A stretch of DNA of 64,000 nucleotides from assembly GCA_035280425.1 (NCBI GenBank), contig DATEFW010000016.1:1-64000 (forward strand). The letters run 5' to 3'. This stretch comes from QHXW01 sp035280425 (GTDB lineage: Bacteria > Acidobacteriota > Terriglobia > Bryobacterales > Bryobacteraceae). Made by a program: the position numbers and the translations under genes. Shown piece after piece: positions 50,808-58,405 of this stretch (its first letter is position 1; each line of letters starts with the position of its first letter). The notes under the pieces were generated by a model, which did no database searches, was not told the origin of the DNA, and saw only the letters and a list, made by a program, of their open reading frames with translations.

Positions 50808-51197
50808 TCACCGGCCCCGCGCCGGTCCAGGCCCGACTCCCACCACCGGCGTTGTCCTCGCGATTCTCTCAAACGCCGCAGTCACAGCTTTCGCGCGAGG
50901 AATCGCGTTCTGAACCGCCGGCAATGAGAGCGAGGCATCGTGGCTCGCCTGGCTGTCCCATACTTCCGTAACCCAGATCACATTTTCATCCGCGGAATCT
51001 TTGGCGATCACATAGCTGAGGCATCCGGGCATGCCCACGGATGACTCCTTCAGAATCCCGATCAGTTCCTCGCATTTGCCGGCCGCGGCCGTCAGCTTTA
51101 CGATCAGCCCGTACATATTGTCAGCCCCTTGTGAGCGGGCGGGCGTAACCATCGCCCCGGCGAACAGCGCCAGAACCTCCCGCCGCGGGATCGTCAT
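50808..51197 (-). CDS. Secreted ABM-domain monooxygenase-like protein
   Basis: 129 residues. The N-terminus MTIPRREVLALFAGAMVTPARS carries a twin-arginine-like signal; the rest (MYGLIVKLTAAAGKCEELIGILKESSVGMPGCLSYVIAKDSADENVIWVTEVWDSQASHDASL) is an antibiotic-biosynthesis-monooxygenase (ABM, YgiN-like) domain of about 95 residues. Such small proteins oxidise quinols or other substrates or just bind them. The partner is unknown. Convergent with gyrB, adjoining its stop. Confidence 0.75.
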   Translation of the reverse strand: MTIPRREVLALFAGAMVTPARSQGADNMYGLIVKLTAAAGKCEELIGILKESSVGMPGCLSYVIAKDSADENVIWVTEVWDSQASHDASLSLPAVQNAIPRAKAVTAAFERIARTTPVVGVGPGPARGR

Positions 51198-51247
51198 TTG
51201 TTCATCCTACCTCGTAACTTTTCGCCAGTCCCTCCGTATAAAGGTCG

Positions 51248-53752
51248 ATGACCACACTCCTGGCTGACCTGCGCTACGCCATCCGCACGCTGCGGAAATC
51301 GCCTTTATTCGTCATAGTGGCAGTGGCTTCACTCGCCCTGGGGATCGGCGCCAATACCGCGATTTTCAGTCTGATCAACCAGCTCATCCTAGAAAATCTT
51401 CCGGTTCGCCATCCCGAACAACTGGTTTTGCTCACGGCGCACGGCTATCACTACGGCAGCAACACCGGCAGGAACGCGCTGTCTTACCCGATGTACCAGG
51501 ATTTCCGCGACAAAAACCAGGTCTTCAGCGGCATGTTCTGCCGGCACATGGAAACCGTGAGTCTGGCTTTCGACGGCCGGACCGAGCTGATCGAGGCCGA
51601 ACTGGTCTCCGGCAATTATTTTCCGGTTCTCGGCGTGGGCGCGGCGGCCGGGCGCGTGTTCACTGCGGCAGACGACCTCATGCAGGGCGGCCATCCGGTC
51701 GCGGTGCTCAGTTATGGCTATTGGAGATCGCGTTTCTCCGGCGACCGCGGCGTGATCGGAAAAAAAATTATTCTCGATGGATACCCGATGACCATTGTGG
51801 GTGTTTCCCAGGAAGGCTTCAATGGCGTCGAGCCCGGGTATGCGCCCCAGATTCGCATTCCCATCACCATGCAGGATTCTATCCCGCCGGGACAAACGTT
51901 CAAGCAGTTGAATGACCGCCGGCGCCGCTTCGTGCAGGTGTTCGGGCGTCTGAAGCCTGGAGTCACGCGCGAGCAGGCCAAGGCCGGCTTGCAGCCGCTA
52001 TTCCACCAGATTTTGCAGATGGAAGTGCAGATGCCCGCGTTCGCCCACGCCGACACGTTTGCCAAAAAGCGTTTCCTGGCGATGTGGATCGACGCGCTGC
52101 CCGGCTCCAAAGGCCGGTCGCAGTTGCGCGATCAGTTTTCGAAACCGTTGCTTGCGCTCATGGCCATTGTCGGCCTCGTGCTGTTAATCGCCTGCTCGAA
52201 CCTGGCAAACCTGCTGATCGCGCGCGCCTCGGCCCGGCAGAAAGAAATTGCTGTGCGGCTCGCTCTGGGAGCCGGGAGATGGCGCTTGGTCCGTCAGCTT
52301 CTGGCTGAAAGCATTTTGCTTTCGACGCTTGGTGGCGTGCTCGGACTGATGCTGGCCATCTGGATCGACCGGCTGCTCATCAGTTTTCAGCCGCCGGATG
52401 TCCTGGGCATCACGCTCTCGACTGCTCCCGACATTTCCGTGCTGGTTTTCACGCTGATCGTTTCATTGGCGACCGGCATCCTGTTCGGCCTGGTGCCGGC
52501 GCTTCAGTCCACACGCCCGGTGCTTGCGTCCACTTTGAAAGACGAAGCCGGTTCCGTCGCAGGGGGCGCTTCGGCGGGATTGCGCAAGAGCCTGGTGGTG
52601 GCGCAAGTGGCGCTCTCGCTGCTGCTTCTGGTGGGTGCGGGGCTGTTTATCCAAAGCCTCAATAATCTGAAAGAAACCAAAGCCGGCTTCGATACGAAAA
52701 ATCTGGTCGCCTTTCAAGTCGAACCCACGCTTGGCGGCTACCGTCCGGACTGGGCGCGCGATTATTACCGGCGCCTGGTCGAGCACCTCGAATCCTTGCC
52801 CGGCGTGAAATCCCTCGCCTTGGCCGTGATGCCCTTGCTGGAAGACAACGAATGGGACAACTGGGTGACCATCGAAGGCTACACCAAAAAGCAGGACGAA
52901 ATCCCGAGCCCGTACATGCAGTTCTGCACGCCGCATTTTTTCGAAACGCTGAAGATTCCCATACTGCTCGGCCGCGATTTCACCCTGAAAGACGGCCGCG
53001 GCGCTCCCAAGGTCGGCATCATCAATGAAAAATTCGCCCAGCGTTATTTCCGCGGCGTCAACCCCATCGGGCGGCACGTCGGGTTCGGAATCGATCCGGG
53101 CACCAAGACCGATATTGAAATCATCGGCGTGGCGGGCGACACCAAGTATGAAAACATGCGCGCCGAGATTCCTTACGAGCTGTACGTGCCATATATCCAG
53201 CAGGACTGGGTCAACAGCATGACGGGCTACGTACGCACCGCAGGACCGCCGCTGACCATGATGAGCTCGATCCGCCGGGCCGTGCGCGAAGTGGACTCGA
53301 CGGTGCCCATGTATGAAATGAAGACGCTCGATCAGCAGGTGGAAACTTCGCTGATCACCGAGAGGCTGGTGGCCATGCTCTCGGCGGTGTTCGGCGGCCT
53401 CGCCACGCTGCTCGCCGCGCTCGGTTTGTACGGCGTGATCGCCTTCATGGTGGCGCGCAGAACCCGGGAGATCGGTATTCGCATGGCGCTGGGCGCAGCA
53501 GGCGGCTCGGTGGTCTGGCTGGTGATGCGCGAAGTTCTTGTCCTCGCCGGAACGGGCCTGGTGATCGGCCTGGCCGCCGCGCTCGGACTGACGCGCCTCG
53601 TCGAAGCGCAGTTGTTTGGGATCAAGCCGACCGATGTTCCGACCCTCATCCTTGCGACTTTCGCGGTTGCAGCCATTGCTGTGCTTGCGGGCTGTCTGCC
53701 GGCGCGGCGCGCCACGGCCATCGATCCCATGCGAGCCCTGCGATTCGAATAG
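51248..53752 (+). CDS. ADOP/MacB-FtsX type ABC permease, copy 1
   Basis: 834 residues from ATG 51248, 5 nt after a TATAAA hexamer. The N-terminus LLADLRYAIRTLRKSPLFVIVAVASLALGIGANTAIFSLINQLI, a MacB periplasmic core domain, four central transmembrane helices (about 302-325, 355-380, 405-425, 455-475), a second periplasmic domain and a C-terminal FtsX domain with RTREIGIRMALGAAGG. No own ATPase domain; it needs a separate ATPase. Substrate unknown. Paralogue at 58406. Confidence 0.88.
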   Translation: MTTLLADLRYAIRTLRKSPLFVIVAVASLALGIGANTAIFSLINQLILENLPVRHPEQLVLLTAHGYHYGSNTGRNALSYPMYQDFRDKNQVFSGMFCRHMETVSLAFDGRTELIEAELVSGNYFPVLGVGAAAGRVFTAADDLMQGGHPVAVLSYGYWRSRFSGDRGVIGKKIILDGYPMTIVGVSQEGFNGVEPGYAPQIRIPITMQDSIPPGQTFKQLNDRRRRFVQVFGRLKPGVTREQAKAGLQPLFHQILQMEVQMPAFAHADTFAKKRFLAMWIDALPGSKGRSQLRDQFSKPLLALMAIVGLVLLIACSNLANLLIARASARQKEIAVRLALGAGRWRLVRQLLAESILLSTLGGVLGLMLAIWIDRLLISFQPPDVLGITLSTAPDISVLVFTLIVSLATGILFGLVPALQSTRPVLASTLKDEAGSVAGGASAGLRKSLVVAQVALSLLLLVGAGLFIQSLNNLKETKAGFDTKNLVAFQVEPTLGGYRPDWARDYYRRLVEHLESLPGVKSLALAVMPLLEDNEWDNWVTIEGYTKKQDEIPSPYMQFCTPHFFETLKIPILLGRDFTLKDGRGAPKVGIINEKFAQRYFRGVNPIGRHVGFGIDPGTKTDIEIIGVAGDTKYENMRAEIPYELYVPYIQQDWVNSMTGYVRTAGPPLTMMSSIRRAVREVDSTVPMYEMKTLDQQVETSLITERLVAMLSAVFGGLATLLAALGLYGVIAFMVARRTREIGIRMALGAAGGSVVWLVMREVLVLAGTGLVIGLAAALGLTRLVEAQLFGIKPTDVPTLILATFAVAAIAVLAGCLPARRATAIDPMRALRFE

Positions 53753-53816
53753 CGCCACCCGGTTGACGCCCCGCTCTCGCGCATCCTACAATTGCCCTCC
53801 GGATTGGAGGAGGCTC

Positions 53817-54650
53817 ATGGCGCTCGAAGGTAAGTACGCGCTCATAACGGGGAGCTCGCGCGGAATCGGACGAGGGATCGCACTCAAGCTCGCGGAACAG
53901 GGCGCAAAAATCGCCATCAATTATCTGCGCAACGAAGCCGCGGCGAAGGACACGCTGGCCAAAGTTCGCGCGCGCAAATCCGACGGCTTTATCGTGCAGG
54001 CCGATGTCTGCCGGCCCGACGACATCCGCCGTATGTTCGGCCGGGCAAAAACCGAATTCGGCGCACTCGATATTTTTGTCTCGAATGCGCGGCCGGAGGT
54101 GCCGCAGTTTTACCAGCCGCCCATGGAAATCACACTTGAAAGCTGGCAAACAGCGCTCGACTCTCAGGCCAAAGCATTTCTGGTCGGCGTGAGGGAAGCG
54201 AGCGCCCTGCTGCGCGATGGCGGGCGCATCGTCGCCATCACATATGCCCCCGGTGGCCGCTTTGGAAGCTGGCAGCCCTGGGTTGCCATGGGCGCGGCGA
54301 AATCCGCCATGGAATGTCTGTGCCGCTATTTTGCGGTTGCGCTGGCAGACCGGAAAATCACGGTCAACGCGCTCAGCCCGGGCTGGATCGAAGACAGTGT
54401 CCTGAACACTCTGCCCGAAGCCGCCCAGCAGATGATCCGCGACTGGCACGAGCGCGGCTGGACGCCGATGGGCCGATTGGGTACGCCGGCCGATGTCGGC
54501 AACGCTGTTTCGCTCGTTGCCTCCGAGGACGCCGGCTGGATCACCGGCCAGACTATCGCGGTGGACGGCGGAGCTTCGTTGATGGATGGCGCGCTGCCGC
54601 TCGAAATTCAGCAAGCGATTCGAAAGCCCGCGGCCGCCCAACAAGCCTGA
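53817..54650 (+). CDS. SDR oxidoreductase, enoyl-reductase-like with altered catalytic Tyr
   Basis: 277 residues from ATG 53817 with GGAGGAGG 3 nt upstream. The Rossmann motif TGSSRGIGRG is at 11-20. The Y-x6-K motif of enoyl-ACP reductases (FabI/FabL) is present as W-V-A-M-G-A-A-K (155-162): Lys is kept, the Tyr position is Trp. The loop before is AITYAPGGRFGSW. It may be a FabL-like reductase or another SDR. Function unsure, family secure. Confidence 0.82.
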   Translation: MALEGKYALITGSSRGIGRGIALKLAEQGAKIAINYLRNEAAAKDTLAKVRARKSDGFIVQADVCRPDDIRRMFGRAKTEFGALDIFVSNARPEVPQFYQPPMEITLESWQTALDSQAKAFLVGVREASALLRDGGRIVAITYAPGGRFGSWQPWVAMGAAKSAMECLCRYFAVALADRKITVNALSPGWIEDSVLNTLPEAAQQMIRDWHERGWTPMGRLGTPADVGNAVSLVASEDAGWITGQTIAVDGGASLMDGALPLEIQQAIRKPAAAQQA

Positions 54651-54676
54651 CGTAGAATAGGCCTTCGTGCCTGTTC

Positions 54677-55687
54677 ATGCCGCGTAAAATCCGTTTCGGT
54701 GTCCTCGGCGTCGCGCAGATTGCCGTCGTCAAAGTAATTCCCGCCATGCAGCGCGGCGCAGACTGCGAGATCGTCGCCATCGCGTCGCGCGATCTGGCGA
54801 AAGCGCAGAAGGCCGCGCGCGATCTCGGCATACCCAAAGCCTACGGTTCTTACGACGAGTTGCTCGCCGATCGCGAAATCGACGCCCTTTATAATCCCCT
54901 GCCCAATCACCTGCACGTGCCGTGGTCCATCCGCGCCGCGCAAGCCGGCAAGCATGTACTCTGCGAGAAGCCCATCGGCCTCTCGGTGACGGAGGCGAAA
55001 AAGCTGCGTGACGCCCGCGACCGCACCGGCGTCAAGATCGGCGAGGCCTTCATGGTGCGCACGCACCCGCAGTGGCTGAAGGCGCTCGATCTGGTTCGTG
55101 ACGGCCACATCGGCGAGTTGCGCTCGATTGCCGGCTTCTTCAGTTATTCGAATCCCGATCCGTCGAACATCCGCAACATTCTCGAATACGGCGGCGGCGG
55201 ATTGATGGATATCGGCTGCTATCCGATCTTCACCTCGCGCCTGGTCTTCGGCGCCGAGCCGCGGCGCGTCGTGAGCCTGATGGAGCGCGATCCCCAGATG
55301 AAAATCGATCGCCTCGCTTCCGCCATCCTGGATTTCCCCGCCGGCCAGTCGATCTTCACCTGCGCCACGCAGCTTGTTCCCTACCAGCGCATGCAGATTT
55401 TCGGCACGCGCGGCCGCCTGGAAATCGAAATTCCATTCAACGCCCCGCCCGACCGGCCGTGCCGCGTCTTTCTCGATGACGGCCGCGACGTGCTCGGCTC
55501 CGGTATCGAAACGTTCGAGCTGCCGATGTGCGATCAGTACACCATCCAGGGCGATCTGTTTGCGCGCGCCGTTCGCGACGGCGGCGAAGTCCCGGTTCCG
55601 CTCGAAACTAGCATCGCGAACATGGCGGTGATCGAGGCGATCTTCCGCTCCGCGGAATCGGGAACGTGGGAAACGCCGCGAACCTGA
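54677..55687 (+). CDS. Gfo/Idh/MocA family oxidoreductase
   Basis: 336 residues. Rossmann N-terminus IRFGVLGVAQIAVVKVIPAM, then YNPLPNHLHVPWSIRAAQAGKHVLCEKPIGLS with the EKP motif (about 94-96). Ends with the substrate-binding domain. The family oxidises or reduces sugars with NAD(P); the N-terminal region is similar to dehydrogenases of the xylose/1,5-anhydrofructose type. The substrate is not known. It follows the SDR by 26 nt. Confidence 0.88.
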   Translation: MPRKIRFGVLGVAQIAVVKVIPAMQRGADCEIVAIASRDLAKAQKAARDLGIPKAYGSYDELLADREIDALYNPLPNHLHVPWSIRAAQAGKHVLCEKPIGLSVTEAKKLRDARDRTGVKIGEAFMVRTHPQWLKALDLVRDGHIGELRSIAGFFSYSNPDPSNIRNILEYGGGGLMDIGCYPIFTSRLVFGAEPRRVVSLMERDPQMKIDRLASAILDFPAGQSIFTCATQLVPYQRMQIFGTRGRLEIEIPFNAPPDRPCRVFLDDGRDVLGSGIETFELPMCDQYTIQGDLFARAVRDGGEVPVPLETSIANMAVIEAIFRSAESGTWETPRT

Positions 55688-55711
55688 TCGCGCCTCGAAA
55701 ACAATTCGGAC

Positions 55712-55717
55712 TATACT
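55712..55717 (+). promoter_or_regulatory. -10 element of a probable leaderless promoter (CocE-type gene)
   Basis: TATACT ends 8 nt before ATG 55726; there is no ribosome binding site in CTAGAAAC. Confidence 0.45.
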
Positions 55718-55725
55718 CTAGAAAC

Positions 55726-57462
55726 ATGAATCGCACAGTGCCCGTCTTCTTTTTTGCCGTCGTATCGGCGGCGCTTGCCGCTAATGCCCCCGAAGTCACC
55801 GTCGAACGCGGCGTCACCATGAAAACGCGCGACGGAGTCACGCTGCGCGCCGACATCTATCGCCCCAAAGCCGACGGCAAGTACCCCGTGCTGCTCCAGC
55901 GCACGCCGTACAACAAAGACAACGAAACGGATTTCGGTTACCAGGCCGCAGCCCGCGGTTACGTCGTCATCATTCAGGACGTGCGCGGACGGTACACGTC
56001 AGACGGCGAGTGGTACCCGTTCAAGCACGAAAGCCAGGATGGTTACGATGCCGTCGAATGGGCCGCGGCGCTGCCGAATTCGAACGGCAAGGTCGGCATG
56101 TTCGGCGCATCCTATGTAGGCGCGACCCAGATGCTCACCGCCATCGCTACGCCGCCGCATCTGGCCGGCATTTTTCCCGTAGTCACCGCGTCGAATTATC
56201 ACGATGGCTGGACCTACCAGGGCGGCGCTTTCGAGCAGTGGTTCAATGAATCGTGGACCTCGGGTCTGGTCCAGGACACGCTCGACCGCCGCGTGCGCCA
56301 GTCCTCCACCGCGCTCAACTGGATCTGGAAGCTGCCGCTCTCGACCTACCCGCTGCTCGACATGCCGTCCGCCACGAGCCTGGCCGATTATTTTCTCGAC
56401 TGGACGCGTCATCCGGATTTCGACGGTTACTGGAAGCCCTGGTCGATCCAAGATCATTACGAGAAGATTCACGTTCCGGCCTACAACACTGGCGGCTGGT
56501 ACGACATTTTTCAGGGCGGGACGGTGCGGAATTACATCGGCATCAAAGCTCACGCCGGCTCCGAAGCCGCGCGGCGCGCAACGCGCCTGACCGTCGGCCC
56601 CTGGTATCACGGCCCGTTCAACGGTAAAGCCGGGGATGTCGATTTCGGTCCTTCCGCCAAAGGCGATAGCGACGCCGAGATGCTGCGCTGGTACGATCAT
56701 CTGCTCAAAGGTCTTAAGAACGGCGTCGAGCGCGAAAAGCCCGTGAAGATTTTCGTGATGGGCAAAAATGTCTGGCGCGAGGAGTCTGAGTGGCCGCTCG
56801 CCCGCGCCCGCGAGACCCGCTATTACCTGCATTCTTCAACCGGCGCAAATGCGCTCGCCGGCGATGGATCCCTCAGCACGCAGGCGCCCGAGAGCGAGCA
56901 TGCTGACCATTACACCTACGATCCCGCCAATCCTGCGCCCACGCGTGGCGGCGGCCTGTGCTGCGATAACGAGCATCTGGCTTCGGGCGCTTTCGACCAG
57001 CGCCCTGTCGAAGAGCGCCGCGACGTTCTGGTCTTCACCACCTCCGCCTTAACCAGCGATTTCGAAATCACCGGGCCAATTTCGGTCGAGCTGTATGCCA
57101 GTTCTTCCGCCGTCGATACCGACTTCACCGCGAAGCTCGTCGATGTGCGCCCCGATGGCTACGCCCGGAACCTGACCGACGGCATCCTCCGCGCGCGCTT
57201 CCGCAATTCGCCCGAACACGGCGAGCCGATGAAGCCCGGTGAAGTTTACAAATTGAAAATCGACGTCTGGAACACGAGCAACGTGTTCCTCGCCGGCCAT
57301 AAGCTGCGCCTGGAAATCTCGAGCAGCAACTTTCCGCGTTTCGATCGCAATCTCAATACCGGCGCCGACGCGGGCTATTCCGCGAGCATCATGAAGGCCG
57401 AAAACTCCGTGTACCACGATGCCCAGCACCCCTCGGCGCTCATTCTGCCGGTGGTGCCGTAG
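55726..57462 (+). CDS. CocE/NonD family secreted hydrolase (X-Pro dipeptidyl-peptidase-like)
   Basis: 578 residues from ATG 55726 (MNRTVPVFFFAVVSAALAANA, signal peptide). DGVTLRADIYRPKADGKYPVLLQRTPYNK, nucleophile motif FGASYVGATQ with Ser near 129, WYDIF and the C-terminal jelly-roll (FEITGPISVELYASSSAVDTDFTAKLVDVRPDGYA) are the X-Pro dipeptidyl-peptidase S15 / CocE architecture. It probably hydrolyses an ester or amide in the periplasm. An earlier in-frame ATG at 55666 overlaps the previous gene. Confidence 0.9.
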   Translation: MNRTVPVFFFAVVSAALAANAPEVTVERGVTMKTRDGVTLRADIYRPKADGKYPVLLQRTPYNKDNETDFGYQAAARGYVVIIQDVRGRYTSDGEWYPFKHESQDGYDAVEWAAALPNSNGKVGMFGASYVGATQMLTAIATPPHLAGIFPVVTASNYHDGWTYQGGAFEQWFNESWTSGLVQDTLDRRVRQSSTALNWIWKLPLSTYPLLDMPSATSLADYFLDWTRHPDFDGYWKPWSIQDHYEKIHVPAYNTGGWYDIFQGGTVRNYIGIKAHAGSEAARRATRLTVGPWYHGPFNGKAGDVDFGPSAKGDSDAEMLRWYDHLLKGLKNGVEREKPVKIFVMGKNVWREESEWPLARARETRYYLHSSTGANALAGDGSLSTQAPESEHADHYTYDPANPAPTRGGGLCCDNEHLASGAFDQRPVEERRDVLVFTTSALTSDFEITGPISVELYASSSAVDTDFTAKLVDVRPDGYARNLTDGILRARFRNSPEHGEPMKPGEVYKLKIDVWNTSNVFLAGHKLRLEISSSNFPRFDRNLNTGADAGYSASIMKAENSVYHDAQHPSALILPVVP

Positions 57463-57519
57463 AGCCGCCACCCGCTTGCCATAGGCCTCCAGCGGCGCTA
57501 AGCTCCAAATCGAGGGCCT

Positions 57520-58260
57520 ATGAAACGCCTCGCCCCAGTTGTCCTTTGCTGCTTCCTCGCCCTGCCTGTAGCGGCCCAACGCGGTGGAGGAATGCACGGT
57601 GGGGGAATGCACGGCGGCGGGTTCGGTCACGGTGGCTTTGGCGGCGGCTTCGGCCGGGGCGGTTTCGGCGGTTTCGGCGGCGGATTCCGTTCGGGCGGCT
57701 TCACCGGTTCCGGTTTCGGATTTCGCGGCGGCTTCGGCCGAGGGTTCCATGGCGGTTTCCGGCACAACGGCTTTTTCCGCAACCGCTTTTTCTTCGGCGG
57801 AGTCGGCTTCGGTTACTACCCGTATTTCTATCCCTGGTATCTCGGCAGCGGGTACCCGTACGATTATTACGACTACTACAGCGGCTACGACCCGTACGCC
57901 GGCTATTACACGTCGTACCAGCCTTCGCCGAACGTCGTGATTTATTCGCAGCCCGCGCCGCAATCAATCCCGGTTTATCAGGCGCCCGAGGTAGTGCGGC
58001 CGGAAATGCACGAGTACCCGGAATATGCGCCTTCGTCCACGTCGTCATCGCCGCAATACGAGCCGCCGATTTATCTGATCGCTCTGAAAAATCAGGATGT
58101 GATCCGCGCCGCCGTTGCTTATTGGGTGGATCACGGCACGCTGCACTACGTGAATTTGCAGCACGAACAAAAACAGGTGCCGCTCGATAGCGTCGATCGC
58201 GCCTTCAGTTCCCGCCTGAACCGCGAGCGCCGCGTGGATTTCCGCCTGCCGCCGGAGTAA
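57520..58260 (+). CDS. Glycine-rich secreted protein
   Basis: 246 residues with a signal peptide (LAPVVLCCFLALPVAAQ, cleavage after about residue 19). Residues 20-95 are Gly/Phe/Arg-rich with repeated GGGF and GGF motifs; 95-130 are Tyr-rich (YYPYFYPWYL, YYDYYSGYDPYAGYY). The C-terminal 65 residues (IYLIALKNQDVIRAAVAYWVDHGTLHYVNLQHEQKQVPLDSVDRAF) form a small beta domain. Likely outer-surface or matrix protein; unknown function. RBS GAGGG upstream. Confidence 0.78.
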   Translation: MKRLAPVVLCCFLALPVAAQRGGGMHGGGMHGGGFGHGGFGGGFGRGGFGGFGGGFRSGGFTGSGFGFRGGFGRGFHGGFRHNGFFRNRFFFGGVGFGYYPYFYPWYLGSGYPYDYYDYYSGYDPYAGYYTSYQPSPNVVIYSQPAPQSIPVYQAPEVVRPEMHEYPEYAPSSTSSSPQYEPPIYLIALKNQDVIRAAVAYWVDHGTLHYVNLQHEQKQVPLDSVDRAFSSRLNRERRVDFRLPPE

Positions 58261-58405
58261 CACGCTCGCCTCCAGCGGACATACTGGTCCCACAACCGGA
58301 CAGAAACAGAGTCGTCCTTCGTCCGTTCTCCTTTTCATTTCAGTAAGTTTGATTCCGGCACTCGATTTGCCATTCCATCGGGGAAAACTGATCTGGAGGT
58401 ACGTC

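Noticed and set aside
52463..53758. 431-residue minus-strand open frame
   Set aside because: Antisense to the ADOP permease, composition rich in H, R and Q as expected for an artefact.
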